Shown in pieces: positions 27,539-39,171 of a stretch of DNA of 64,000 bases. Origin of the DNA: Sneathiella chinensis (lineage in GTDB: Bacteria > Pseudomonadota > Alphaproteobacteria > Sneathiellales > Sneathiellaceae). Position 1 is the first letter of the stretch. Each line of letters starts with the position of its first letter. The stretch spans positions 124,001 through 188,000 of the forward strand of contig NZ_VNWN01000007.1 of assembly GCF_012720115.1 (NCBI RefSeq). The letters run 5' to 3'. The position numbers and the translations under genes were made by a program. The notes below the pieces were generated by a model. The model had not been told where the DNA came from and searched no databases. It was given only the letters and a program-made list of their open reading frames with translations.

Positions 27539-28063
27539 CTAGAACGGGATGTCGTCGTCGAAATCGCCGCCGGACGGGCCGCCACCAAAGCCACCGCCCT
27601 GGTTACCGCCGCCAAAACCGCCGCCTTGTGACTGACCGCCCCCAAAGCCGCCGCCCTGGTTGCCACCGCCAAAGCCACCGCCTTGACCGCCACCCTGGCC
27701 GCCGCCCTGACCACCGGCTGCATCCAGCATGGTCAGGTTGGAGTTGAAGCCCTGCAGAACGATTTCCGTTGAATATTTGGTAATGCCGTCCTGTTCATAC
27801 TGGCGGGTCTGAAGCTGGCCTTCGATATAGACCTTGGACCCCTTGCGCAGATAGTTTTCAGCAACCTTGCACAGCCCTTCGTTGAAAATCACAACCCGGT
27901 GCCATTCGGTCCGCTCGCGACGTTCGCCGGAGTCCCGATCGCGCCAGCTTTCCGACGTAGCGATCCGCAAATTACACACCGGTTTCCCGTTCTGCATGTG
28001 CCGGACCTCCGGGTCTGCCCCAAGGTTACCGACCAGAATGACTTTGTTGACGCTACCTGCCAT
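27539..28063 (-). CDS. ssb: Single-stranded DNA-binding protein
   Basis: 174 residues. Residues 1-~115 form the OB fold ([48 protein letters not shown]). A long Gly-rich linker made of GGGFGGGNQ-type repeats follows, and the protein ends in the acidic tip DDDIPF that recruits partner proteins such as Exo I, RecO and PriA. Divergent from uvrA, a common alphaproteobacterial arrangement. The Gly-rich linker comes from a simple DNA repeat (27545-27715). Confidence 0.97.
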   Translation of the reverse strand: MAGSVNKVILVGNLGADPEVRHMQNGKPVCNLRIATSESWRDRDSGERRERTEWHRVVIFNEGLCKVAENYLRKGSKVYIEGQLQTRQYEQDGITKYSTEIVLQGFNSNLTMLDAAGGQGGGQGGGQGGGFGGGNQGGGFGGGQSQGGGFGGGNQGGGFGGGPSGGDFDDDIPF

Positions 28064-28154
28064 AGTTTCGTGCTCTCGATTCGATGAATAACTTGAATTT
28101 TGGATGCCAACCTTACCTTGTCGGCGCCGCCCTGACTAGAGCAAATCGGCAAGT

Positions 28155-28182
28155 TTGACAATAAGAACAAAAACGGTACAAA
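28155..28182 (+). promoter_or_regulatory. uvrA promoter with an overlapping SOS-box-like sequence
   Basis: A perfect -35 box TTGACA (28155-28160) and TACAAA (28177-28182) are 16 bases apart. Within the spacer and -10 lies GAAC-N7-GTAC (28165-28179), one base from the alphaproteobacterial LexA direct repeat GAAC-N7-GAAC. LexA bound there would block the promoter. The leader to the uvrA ATG would be about 85 bases. Confidence 0.5.
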
Positions 28183-28274
28183 AATCATCTTTTTTTGTTC
28201 GCAAGACTGGAAATTTGCGTTCCGGGCCGTTAAGTTCCGCTCCACGGACGTCTTCAGAACCGGGCAGGAAACTC

Positions 28275-31184
<2,910 letters not shown>

Positions 31185-31253
31185 CCCTGACAGGCCCGGC
31201 CCCTGCAACATCTGCCCGCCGGCCGGCCCGTCCCTTGAGATAAAGAGTAGCAA

Positions 31254-32594
31254 ATGAGCGAAAACATCAAACCTGTTCACGTTGTTGGTGGTGGACTTGC
31301 CGGATCGGAAGCCACATGGCAACTGGTCAGCAAGGGCATTCCCGTCGTCCTGCATGAAATGCGGCCGGTCCGCGGTACGGACGCCCACCTGACCGATGGT
31401 CTGGCGGAACTGGTCTGCTCCAACTCCTTCCGCTCTGACGATGCGGATAACAACGCGGTTGGCCTGCTGCACAAGGAAATGCGTGAGCTTGGCTCCCTCA
31501 TCATGGAAAGCGCCGATGCCAACAAGGTACCGGCGGGCGGTGCCCTTGCCGTGGACCGGAACGAGTTTTCCGCCTATGTGCAGGACAAGCTGGAAAACCA
31601 CCCGCTTGTGACCGTCAGCCGCGAGGAAGTGACCGGCCTGCCGCCAGCGGAATGGGGCAATACCCTGATCGCCACAGGCCCCCTCACCTCGCCGGAACTG
31701 GCCGCCGCCGTGCATGAGGCCACCGGCGCCGATGCCCTATCCTTCTTTGATGCCATCGCCCCGATTGTCTACAAGGACAGCATCAATTTCGACATTGCCT
31801 GGTTCCAGTCCCGTTATGACAAGGGGGAAGGCTCCGACTATATCAACTGCCCCCTGACAGAAGAGCAATATTACACCCTGATCCGGGAATTGAACGAAGG
31901 CGGCAAGACCGAGTTTAAGGAATGGGAAAAAGACACCCCCTATTTTGACGGCTGCCTGCCGATCGAGGTCATGGCGGAACGCGGGCCTGAAACCCTGCGC
32001 TATGGCCCCATGAAGCCGGTCGGCCTGACCAACCCCCGTGATCCGGAGGTCAAGCCCTATGCCATTGTCCAGCTGCGTCAGGACAACAAGCTCGGGACCC
32101 TCTATAATATCGTCGGTTTCCAGACCAAGCTGAAATACGCTGAACAGACCCGCATCTTCAAGACCATCCCCGGTCTGGAAAATGCCGAATTTGCACGTCT
32201 GGGTGGTCTGCACCGCAACACCTTCATCAACAGCCCCGTGGTTCTGGATGACCAGTTCCGCCTGAAATCCGTGCCGCGTCTGCGCTTTGCCGGTCAGGTC
32301 ACCGGTGTTGAGGGATATGTGGAAAGCACGGCCATCGGGCTGCTGGCGGGCCGCTTCATGGCGGCTGAAAGGCTGGAAAAAGCCTTTACCCCGCCGCCCG
32401 TGACAACCGCCCTTGGTGCCCTGATGGGCCATATCACTGGCGGCGCCGATGCGGAAACCTTCCAGCCCATGAACGTCAATTTCGGGCTGTTCCCGCCGCT
32501 GGAACAACGGGTCAAGAAAAAGGAACGCAAACAGGCCTATACCCAGCGGGCCTTTGCCGCCTTTGATGCGTGGAAGGCCGATCTTTCCTTCTGA
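31254..32594 (+). CDS. trmFO: Methylenetetrahydrofolate-tRNA-(uracil-5-)-methyltransferase
   Basis: 446 residues, typical for TrmFO, the FAD- and folate-dependent enzyme that makes 5-methyluridine-54 in tRNA. The N-terminal dinucleotide-binding motif is [15 protein letters not shown]. Further family segments are [53 protein letters not shown] and [14 protein letters not shown]. It lies 69 bases after uvrA on the same strand and ends at a clear terminator. Confidence 0.97.
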   Translation: MSENIKPVHVVGGGLAGSEATWQLVSKGIPVVLHEMRPVRGTDAHLTDGLAELVCSNSFRSDDADNNAVGLLHKEMRELGSLIMESADANKVPAGGALAVDRNEFSAYVQDKLENHPLVTVSREEVTGLPPAEWGNTLIATGPLTSPELAAAVHEATGADALSFFDAIAPIVYKDSINFDIAWFQSRYDKGEGSDYINCPLTEEQYYTLIRELNEGGKTEFKEWEKDTPYFDGCLPIEVMAERGPETLRYGPMKPVGLTNPRDPEVKPYAIVQLRQDNKLGTLYNIVGFQTKLKYAEQTRIFKTIPGLENAEFARLGGLHRNTFINSPVVLDDQFRLKSVPRLRFAGQVTGVEGYVESTAIGLLAGRFMAAERLEKAFTPPPVTTALGALMGHITGGADAETFQPMNVNFGLFPPLEQRVKKKERKQAYTQRAFAAFDAWKADLSF

Positions 32595-32611
32595 TGCCCG
32601 TCAAAAAAGCA

Positions 32612-32650
32612 GGGGGCGAGCGGCTTTGTCGTATCGCCCCCGTTTTTTTT
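32612..32650 (+). terminator. Rho-independent terminator after trmFO
   Basis: GGGGGCGA (32612-32619) pairs perfectly with TCGCCCCC (32634-32641), followed by G and eight T (32643-32650). Ends the uvrA-trmFO transcript. Confidence 0.9.
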
Positions 32651-32667
32651 GAACAGAATTAAAAAAG

Positions 32668-32689
32668 TTGGTAACGATTTTTATACCAA
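32668..32689. promoter_or_regulatory. Inverted repeat in the promoter region of the 32810 gene
   Basis: TTGGTA (32668-32673) and TACCAA (32684-32689) form a perfect inverted repeat with a 10-base AT-rich centre, followed shortly by ACGG-ATA-CCGT. They lie between the trmFO terminator and the next gene and may be an operator. No clear -35/-10 pair could be assigned. Confidence 0.3.
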
Positions 32690-32809
32690 AAACGGATACC
32701 GTTGTAAGAAGACGATCAAAAGTTGAGGCCACGCGCCCCTTTCAGGGGTATGGGGGACGCGGCCAAGTACTGTTTAACAATACCTGTGGCGCAAGCCAGA
32801 GCGAGTGAC

Positions 32810-33766
32810 ATGAGCGAGAAAAACGGTTCAGGTTCCGAAATGGATCCAAGTACACATTTTGTGTTCAACCACAAGATTTTCAGTGTTGAGGGTGCCCATT
32901 TCAAACTGACACATGATAACCGGGAGCCTGCCCTGTATGTGACGATCGGCGATATCACGGGCGCGGTTCCTGTCCGGTCCCTCTGCCATGAATTCGGTAT
33001 TCCCGACGACAGTCAGGATGCGCAACTCTTGCGGATCATCAGTGGTGCCCTGAAATTCGTCAAGGAGATCCGCCCGAACGATTCAATTCCCACGGAAATT
33101 CTGGACGGCTCCGCCTCTTGGCATATTGAGGAAATTCACAGAAACGTGGCCCGCGGCCGCATTACCATGCAGCTTGTCTCGTGGCTGAGTGGCAGCGAGG
33201 AAATCATCACCAACTCCAGCGAGTTGGAGAATATCGCCAACAACCCGGACACCCGCGGCAAGGTTCAGAACGCCTTCCAGGAAATCGCCGAAAAGCTGGG
33301 CATCTCCAAGGAAGAGGTGATCGAGAAAGTGGATGATGTGATCCGCGAACTGGCCTATATCGAGGCCCTGCGGGACCATTATTCCCAGATCAAGAAAATC
33401 AAGAGCACCATCGACCGCCTGAACGTGGTGTACCGGCGCGACCGGGGCATGATGGAAGACCTGATCCGGATCACGGCCCTGCTGGAGCCGGTGGTCGAGT
33501 CCTTTGACAACATGTTCGAGGAACTGGATGCCCAGACCTGCGAGGTCCTGACCATCCTGAAAAACTTCGAGCCTACCATCGAACTGGTCCGCAACACCCG
33601 GGACGAGTTGCACCAGCGGTTCATGATCTGGGACGACATGATCAAGGGCTGGAAGAACCTCATTGCCGAGGAAAACCCGCTTGTTGAAAAACAGTTGAAA
33701 GCCACCTATCGCTTTCTGGCCCAGAACTACATGCAGGGACAGGTCTGGCGGTTGGGTCATCACTGA
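32810..33766 (+). CDS. Hypothetical protein with helical C-terminal half
   Basis: 318 residues from ATG 32810; in-frame ATG 32750 and TTG 32723 would add up to 29 residues without a better ribosome-binding site. I do not recognise a family. The first ~130 residues look like a mixed alpha/beta domain (THFVFNHKIFSVEGAHFKL, LYVTIGDITGAVPVRSLCHEFGI). Residues ~165-300 are predicted by eye to be long charged helices, including a possible coiled coil (ALRDHYSQIKKIKSTIDRLN). There is no signal peptide or membrane helix. It has a terminator on both sides and so is probably transcribed alone. Confidence 0.75.
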   Translation: MSEKNGSGSEMDPSTHFVFNHKIFSVEGAHFKLTHDNREPALYVTIGDITGAVPVRSLCHEFGIPDDSQDAQLLRIISGALKFVKEIRPNDSIPTEILDGSASWHIEEIHRNVARGRITMQLVSWLSGSEEIITNSSELENIANNPDTRGKVQNAFQEIAEKLGISKEEVIEKVDDVIRELAYIEALRDHYSQIKKIKSTIDRLNVVYRRDRGMMEDLIRITALLEPVVESFDNMFEELDAQTCEVLTILKNFEPTIELVRNTRDELHQRFMIWDDMIKGWKNLIAEENPLVEKQLKATYRFLAQNYMQGQVWRLGHH

Positions 33767-33794
33767 TCCGCAACCACACCGCCCATCCCCCCCC

Positions 33795-33831
33795 AAAAAA
33801 AAGGGAGGCATCCGTACAAGCGATGCCTCCC
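33795..33831 (-). terminator. Terminator for the NDUFAF6-like gene (also faces the plus-strand gene)
   Basis: GGGAGGCATC (33803-33812) and GATGCCTCCC (33822-33831) form a perfect 10-base-pair stem with a 9-base loop. On the minus strand it is followed by eight T (33795-33802). On the plus strand it is followed only by CTTCTTCTTC. Confidence 0.88.
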
Positions 33832-33865
33832 CTTCTTCTTCAGATACGTCAGATCCCGGGAGTTG

Positions 33866-34714
33866 TTATCCCAATAACTGCTGCAGGGTCAGGGTCAGTA
33901 CCTTTCGCTGCGCCCCCACATTCAGCTTGTGGTGAAGCGGATTATATCCCGCTGCTTTCAGCCGTTTCAGATACAGGCCGCTCAGGCCATTGATCGCGAC
34001 TGCGGGCGCGGCCTCTTTGGACAGGCTCCGGCGCTCTTTTCGAACCCTCCGATAATCCTCGTCCGCCAGCGCAGCAAGATCGCGAACCACCGCCTGCAGG
34101 TTGGGGCCGTATTCCGGCTGCAACAGGGTATAGCGGCTCATGCCTGTTTCTTGCAGGCGCTCGGTCGGTAACAGAACAAGATCGTGACGGGCATGGAACG
34201 GAATGGCCCGTATAATACCCAGCAACGCAAAGGCCCGCCCGGCCAGACTGGCGGCCTCCACCACGGATGAAGCCGGACTGGTACCCGCAACCACCTGCAG
34301 GATCAGCCGCTGCACCGCGCCGCCCGTCCCATCCGCATAGGCCAGAAGTTCGGCATCGTTCAGGATCGGGCTTGGGTCCAGATCGCGGGCGCGCACATCA
34401 ACCATGTCCAGCATCAGGTCATAATCAAGGGGCTGCTGGCGCGCTGTATGATCAAGGGCCTCGGCCACCGGATGGGCCTTGTGTTCGCCCTTCTTCAGGC
34501 CCTGCAGGGTGTCCCGCCACCATTGCAGACGGATATCCCCCAATAACGGTTCGGACACGGTTTCGCGAATGCGGGCGATTTCCGCATTAAAGGCAAGAAC
34601 GGCGTGAATGGCGTCCCGCTTTTCCGGCGGCGAGAACAGGGAAACCAGCCAGCGGTCATAATCATACCGCCGAACCTCTGCCGCGCTCGTAGATAGATTG
34701 GTGGTGTCCATCAC
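33866..34714 (-). CDS. Squalene/phytoene synthase-like protein of the NDUFAF6 type
   Basis: 282 residues of the SQS/PSY isoprenoid-synthase fold. The Asp-rich motifs needed for prenyl transfer are absent: the first is replaced by FNAEIARIRETVSE. That segment with PLLGDIRLQWWRDTL, and the later LGIIRAIPFHARHDLVLLP, correspond closely to human NDUFAF6 (FNVELAQVKDSVSE..MRMQFWKK, and IVTCLRATPYH..KVFLP, from memory). NDUFAF6 is an early assembly factor of respiratory complex I. The gene is therefore better read as a complex I biogenesis factor than a carotenoid or hopanoid enzyme. It is on the minus strand, downstream of the secDF / Mth938 block. Confidence 0.85.
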   Translation of the reverse strand: MMDTTNLSTSAAEVRRYDYDRWLVSLFSPPEKRDAIHAVLAFNAEIARIRETVSEPLLGDIRLQWWRDTLQGLKKGEHKAHPVAEALDHTARQQPLDYDLMLDMVDVRARDLDPSPILNDAELLAYADGTGGAVQRLILQVVAGTSPASSVVEAASLAGRAFALLGIIRAIPFHARHDLVLLPTERLQETGMSRYTLLQPEYGPNLQAVVRDLAALADEDYRRVRKERRSLSKEAAPAVAINGLSGLYLKRLKAAGYNPLHHKLNVGAQRKVLTLTLQQLLG

Positions 34715-34917
34715 ACTTCTTTCCGCCTGTTGACCCCGATACAGAATTGTTGTCGTCTTGTAACAGACTTCCCGCTAGAATAATTAAAAATTTAATGTCC
34801 GCAGGCGAAGTTTTACGTTATAAACCGTCTTATGTAACAAGAATTTACCGTCCCGTCTGAAACGGGCGGTTGCCGTATCAGGCAACTTTCTTTCAACACA
34901 CAGGCTAGAGGATAAAA

Positions 34918-35511
34918 ATGGCTTTTGAACTTCCAGAACTGCCGTATGCAAAAGACGCACTGGCACCGCACATTTCCGAAGAAACCCTGAACTTCCACCA
35001 TGGCAAGCACCACAACACCTATGTTGTGAACCTGAACAACCTGCTGGACGGTGACGACAGCAAGTCCCTGGAAGAGCTGATGAAAGAAACTGCTGGCGAC
35101 GCATCCAAAGCCGGTATTTTCAACAACGCAGCACAGGTCTGGAACCACACGTTCTACTGGCACTCAATGGCCCCCAATGGCGGCGGCAAGCCGACAGGCG
35201 CCATCGCAGCCAAGATCGACGAAGATTTCGGTTCCTACGACAAATTCGTTGAAGAATTCAAAGCCGCCGGCGCAACCCAGTTCGGTAGCGGCTGGGCATG
35301 GCTGGTTCTGGATGGTGGCAAGCTGAAGGTCGTCAAGACCCCGAACGCTGAATGCCCGCTGACAGACGGTGCAACCCCGCTCCTGACCATGGACGTTTGG
35401 GAACACGCTTACTATCTGGACTTCCAGAACCGTCGTCCGGACTATATCTCCACATTCCTGGACAGCCTGGTCAACTGGGACTTTGCCAACGAAAACCTGG
35501 CAAAAGCCTGA
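34918..35511 (+). CDS. sodB: Superoxide dismutase, iron type
   Basis: 197 residues with no signal peptide, so cytosolic. Metal ligands are visible in [21 protein letters not shown] and [20 protein letters not shown] and the Gln-containing [10 protein letters not shown] fit the Fe-type enzyme. The gene is in plus orientation between two minus-strand genes that are neighbours in many relatives, so it looks inserted into that order. Its leader (34715-34917) is AT-rich with CTAGAAT and ATTAAA-NN-TTTAAT. A strong terminator follows. Confidence 0.96.
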   Translation: MAFELPELPYAKDALAPHISEETLNFHHGKHHNTYVVNLNNLLDGDDSKSLEELMKETAGDASKAGIFNNAAQVWNHTFYWHSMAPNGGGKPTGAIAAKIDEDFGSYDKFVEEFKAAGATQFGSGWAWLVLDGGKLKVVKTPNAECPLTDGATPLLTMDVWEHAYYLDFQNRRPDYISTFLDSLVNWDFANENLAKA

Positions 35512-35532
35512 TCCGACGGGTCATGAAATAAT

Positions 35533-35563
35533 AAAGGCGCCGGATTTTCCGGCGCCTTTTTTT
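35533..35563 (+). terminator. Rho-independent terminator after sodB
   Basis: AAAGGCGCCGGA (35533-35544) pairs perfectly with TCCGGCGCCTTT (35548-35559) across a 3-base loop, followed by more T. It is 21 bases beyond the stop codon. Confidence 0.92.
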
Positions 35564-35620
35564 GTGTGTGTCAGGGACTGAATATCGCGGCCTTCAGGAC
35601 CGGCGCAACAGGCCGCAAGA

Positions 35621-35998
35621 TCAGACGGCAATCAGGGCAGCCGCCACCCGGCGCCCTTCCAGCAGCAGCACATTATAGGTGCGTACCGCCGCGCCCGTAT
35701 CCATGGCGTCAATGACAACGCCCTTGTCCCGCAGCGCCCGCCTGACATCATCCTCGATAAAGGCCATGCTGGCCCCGCAGCCGATCAACAGGATTTCAAT
35801 ACCGGGGTCCTGATCGCCCACCGATGACAGGCTCTCGACCGTTACGGTTTCCGCCGTGGTCACGTCCCAGCTTTCGGTCCGGTTCGGGAAAACCAGAACC
35901 GATCCCTCGTGGCGCACACCACTGATACGGAAGCCCATGTCACCATAGGAGTTGACGAGTTGTTGCCCTTCCTCGGGAAGGCCGGAAATATCCTGCAT
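35621..35998 (-). CDS. Mth938-like (DUF498) protein, NDUFAF3 homologue
   Basis: 125 residues with the Mth938 / DUF498 pattern: GDMGFRISGVRHEGSVLVFPNR, then EILLIGCGASMAFIEDDVRRALRDKGVVIDAMDTGAAVRTYNVLLLEGRRVAAALI in part. The eukaryotic member is NDUFAF3 (C3orf60), a complex I assembly factor that works together with NDUFAF4 and other factors. It lies 25 bases downstream of secF on the same strand, so it is probably co-transcribed with yajC-secD-secF. The partner-like NDUFAF6 homologue follows after sodB. Confidence 0.9.
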   Translation of the reverse strand: MQDISGLPEEGQQLVNSYGDMGFRISGVRHEGSVLVFPNRTESWDVTTAETVTVESLSSVGDQDPGIEILLIGCGASMAFIEDDVRRALRDKGVVIDAMDTGAAVRTYNVLLLEGRRVAAALIAV

Positions 35999-36023
35999 GA
36001 TCTATCCTGTCAGCAGGGCCGTA

Positions 36024-36989
36024 TCAGCCCTGCTTTTCCGCATCGAGCGTATCGTCGCTCGGTTTGAAGCCGTCTTCTTCCTCGTTCCGGTGGGTCAGCC
36101 CGATATGCAACAGGATCGGTGCCGCAACGAAGATGGACGAATAGGTCCCGACCACAACGCCAAAGATCATGGCCGTGGCAAAGCCCCGAATGACCTCGCC
36201 GCCAAAGATGAACAGCGCCACCAGTGCCAACAGGGTGGTCAATGAGGTGATGGTTGTCCGGGACAGGGTCTCGTTGATGGACAGGTTCAGAAGGTCGGCG
36301 ACCTCCATCTTCTTGTAGCGGCGGAAATTCTCGCGAATGCGGTCATAGACCACCACCGTATCGTTGATTGAATACCCCACAATGGTCAGGATCGCCGCCA
36401 CCGACGCCAAGTTGAATTCAATCCCCGTCACCGCGAACATGCCGATGGTCAGGATCACGTCATGAACAAGGGCCGCAATCGCCCCAACGGAATAATGCCA
36501 TTCAAAGCGCAGCCAGATATAGATCAGGATGGCAATAACCGCAACGATCACCGCCTCGATCGCGGTCTGGACCAATTCCGCAGAAACGGTCGGACCAACG
36601 AATTCCACCCGGCGATAGGATACACCGGTGCCGTAATCGGCCTCAAGGGTTTCCTTGACCAGCTTGACCGCTGCTTCCTGTGCGGTGGCATCGCCTTCCT
36701 GCCGCTGGATACGGATCAGGATGTCATCAGGCGCACCAAAGGTCTGCAGGGAAATCTGGCCCAGCCCCAACCCACCGAGAGAGGAACGCATGGCCCCCAG
36801 TTCCGGGGCTTCGGGCATACCGACTTCCATCATGATGCCGCCTTCAAAATCGATCCCCTTGTTCAGGCCGACGCCGAAAAACATCCCGGCGGATGCAACC
36901 AGCAACAGGCCGGAAAGGATAAAGGCGATGAAACGGCTTTTCAGGAAAGGCAGGTTCGTGTCAGACGGAATAATCTTGATTTTTCTCAT
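36024..36989 (-). CDS. secF: Protein translocase subunit SecF
   Basis: 321 residues from ATG 36989, which has a G-rich ribosome-binding site overlapping the secD stop; an upstream in-frame TTG is less likely. It has six membrane helices and the periplasmic domain of the RND-type SecF. Signatures are GVGLNKGIDFEGG, VEFVGPTVSAEL, VGYSINDTVVVYDRIREN and SINETLSRT. Together with SecD it uses the proton gradient to finish protein export through SecYEG. Confidence 0.97.
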   Translation of the reverse strand: MRKIKIIPSDTNLPFLKSRFIAFILSGLLLVASAGMFFGVGLNKGIDFEGGIMMEVGMPEAPELGAMRSSLGGLGLGQISLQTFGAPDDILIRIQRQEGDATAQEAAVKLVKETLEADYGTGVSYRRVEFVGPTVSAELVQTAIEAVIVAVIAILIYIWLRFEWHYSVGAIAALVHDVILTIGMFAVTGIEFNLASVAAILTIVGYSINDTVVVYDRIRENFRRYKKMEVADLLNLSINETLSRTTITSLTTLLALVALFIFGGEVIRGFATAMIFGVVVGTYSSIFVAAPILLHIGLTHRNEEEDGFKPSDDTLDAEKQG

Positions 36990-37003
36990 TGCTGCATCCC
37001 CCC

Positions 37004-38587
37004 TCAAATTTCAAGGGTCTTGGGACGCGCACGCTGCGCCCACAGGGAAATAATCATTCTGGAAAGCAGAATGGCCGTAAACATGGAGCAGATAATCCCG
37101 ATCCCGAGGGTCACCGCAAAGCCCTTCACCGGACCGGAGCCCATGACGAACAGGATCACCGCAGCGATACCGGTGGTCACGTTGGCATCCACGATGGTGG
37201 TAAAGGCCCGCTGATACCCGGACTCAATGGCATTCAGGGGCGATTTTCCAACCTTCAATTCCTCGCGAATACGCTCGAAAATAAGCACGTTGGCATCCAC
37301 CGCCATACCAATGGTCAGGATGATCCCGGCAATGCCCGGCAGGGTCAGGGTTGCCCCAAGAACGGACAGGGCCGCCATGATCAGAACGATATTCATGGCC
37401 AGCGCCACATTGGCCACCAGACCAAACCCGCCATAGGACAGGATCATGAAGATGGCCACGGCGGCCAGACCGATAAGCCCGGCAATTTCACCGGCGGCAA
37501 TCGAGTCGGCGCCAAGGTCCGGCCCAACAGACCGTTCCTCAAGAATTTTCAGCGGGGCCGGCAGCGCGCCCGCCCGCAGCAGCAACGCCAGATCCTGCGC
37601 GCCCTGCACATCAAAGCCGCCACTGATAACGGCGCTGCCGCCCAGGATCGGTTCATTGATACGCGGTGCGCTGATGACCTTGCCGTCCAGTACGATGGCA
37701 AAGGGCTTGCCCACATTCTGCGACGTTACCGTACCGAACTGCTTGCCGCCCAGACCGTTGAAACGGATGGACACAACCGGCTGGCCGTTCTGGTAGGTCG
37801 CCTGCGCGTCTTCAAGGTTCTCACCGGACACCATGACGCGATTAAAAATAACGTAATCCGGTTCCCCTTCTGTCAGGGCCGGAAGCCTTTTTGATCCCGG
37901 AGGGACGCGGCCGGTCCCGACGCTGGCAGACATGTTCACAAGATGAAAGGTCATCTGTGCGGTCTGGCCCAGCAGGTCCTTGATGCGGTCCGGATTGTCA
38001 ACGCCCGGCAACTGGACCAGAATGCGGTCCCTGCCCTGACGCTGGATCGTCGGCTCATTGACGCCCGTTTCGTTCACGCGGCGTCCAACAATTTCAATGG
38101 ATTGTTCCACCGCGGCCCCGATGCGGTCATTGATGGCCTGCTCGCTGGGGGTGATGGTGATAACCCCATCATCCGAGGTGGAGATAATGGCACTGCGCTG
38201 GCCGTTTGGCAGCAGAACGGAGAGAGGCGCGAGCCTCTCCCGTGCCAGATCACGATCCCCGACATTGCGAAGTGTGACCGATACGCTGTCGCCCTTTATG
38301 GAGGGTGCGGCACTGTAACCGATTTTCGGCTCTTCCCGAAGGAAGCTGTCCCGCACCGTATCCACAATGCCTTCCAGCATTTTTTCCTTAACGTCATCCG
38401 TGTCCACCTGCAACAGCAGGTGGGAGCCCCCCTGAAGATCCAGTCCCAGATTGATATGTTGGCTGGGGGCCCATTCGGGCAGTCCGGCCAGTTTCTCCTT
38501 GGGAATAAAATTCGGAATCGTATAGACCACCCCAAGAATGCACACGAGCAAAACAAGGGCGATCTTCCACTTCGGGAAGCTGATCAT
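37004..38587 (-). CDS. secD: Protein translocase subunit SecD
   Basis: 527 residues. A first membrane helix is followed by the GLDLQGGSHLLLQVD motif, the P1 periplasmic domain, and five C-terminal helices with GAALTLPGIAG-like ATLTLPGIAGIILTIGMAVDANVLIFERIREEL. It forms the SecDF complex with the next gene. It lies 11 bases after yajC; the three genes form one operon, in the usual order. Confidence 0.98.
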   Translation of the reverse strand: MISFPKWKIALVLLVCILGVVYTIPNFIPKEKLAGLPEWAPSQHINLGLDLQGGSHLLLQVDTDDVKEKMLEGIVDTVRDSFLREEPKIGYSAAPSIKGDSVSVTLRNVGDRDLARERLAPLSVLLPNGQRSAIISTSDDGVITITPSEQAINDRIGAAVEQSIEIVGRRVNETGVNEPTIQRQGRDRILVQLPGVDNPDRIKDLLGQTAQMTFHLVNMSASVGTGRVPPGSKRLPALTEGEPDYVIFNRVMVSGENLEDAQATYQNGQPVVSIRFNGLGGKQFGTVTSQNVGKPFAIVLDGKVISAPRINEPILGGSAVISGGFDVQGAQDLALLLRAGALPAPLKILEERSVGPDLGADSIAAGEIAGLIGLAAVAIFMILSYGGFGLVANVALAMNIVLIMAALSVLGATLTLPGIAGIILTIGMAVDANVLIFERIREELKVGKSPLNAIESGYQRAFTTIVDANVTTGIAAVILFVMGSGPVKGFAVTLGIGIICSMFTAILLSRMIISLWAQRARPKTLEI

Positions 38588-38598
38588 GGATTAATCCG

Positions 38599-38955
38599 TT
38601 ACTTTTTCTTGAATTTTCCGAACAGACCGCCGTTTTCCTTTGCGTCTGTTGACGATGCGGACGGTGCGGCTGCGTCAGAGGCGGGTTCAGTCTTGCCCCG
38701 TACCTCGCTCAAGGTTGACTTGACAACGTCGATGCGTACTTCAGGTGCCACTTCGATCTGGACGATGTTGTCGTCCCGTACCTTTGTGACCTTACCCATA
38801 ATGCCGCCTGCGGTGACAACATTGTCGCCCCGGCGAACTGCCTCGATCATGGCGCGATGTTCCTTCACCCGCTTTTGCTGCGGGCGGATAAGCAGAAAAT
38901 AGAACACGACACCGATAAGGATCAACGGCATAAGTTGCGCGAGTCCCTGGTCCAT
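38599..38955 (-). CDS. yajC: Preprotein translocase subunit YajC
   Basis: 118 residues: one N-terminal membrane helix (LMPLILIGVVFYFLLIRP), the QQKRVKEHRAMIEAVRRGDNVVTAGGIMGKV motif that defines YajC, and a charged Ala/Ser-rich tail ending FGKFKKK. First gene of the yajC-secD-secF operon. It diverges from the DUF815 ATPase gene, with about 216 bases between them that must hold both promoters. Confidence 0.97.
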   Translation of the reverse strand: MDQGLAQLMPLILIGVVFYFLLIRPQQKRVKEHRAMIEAVRRGDNVVTAGGIMGKVTKVRDDNIVQIEVAPEVRIDVVKSTLSEVRGKTEPASDAAAPSASSTDAKENGGLFGKFKKK

Positions 38956-39171
38956 TACTTTGATCCTCTAATTCAATCTGTTAGCCCCGACATTGTCAAA
39001 ATACGCCTGACAACATCATACAAATTCCGAACGACTGTTATAGTAGACCTGTATGGCATTGCAAGTCGCAATCAGTTCCGCCAACAACAATCCTGCGCCA
39101 CTTTTTTTGGTGGGTTTTTCATGTCAGGACCTCTAGATTGGGGCGAACACCGTCAAATTCAATTGGTCATC

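Noticed and set aside
27545-27720. CRISPR-like direct repeats
   Set aside because: These are codon-level Gly-rich repeats in the ssb linker, with no regular spacers.
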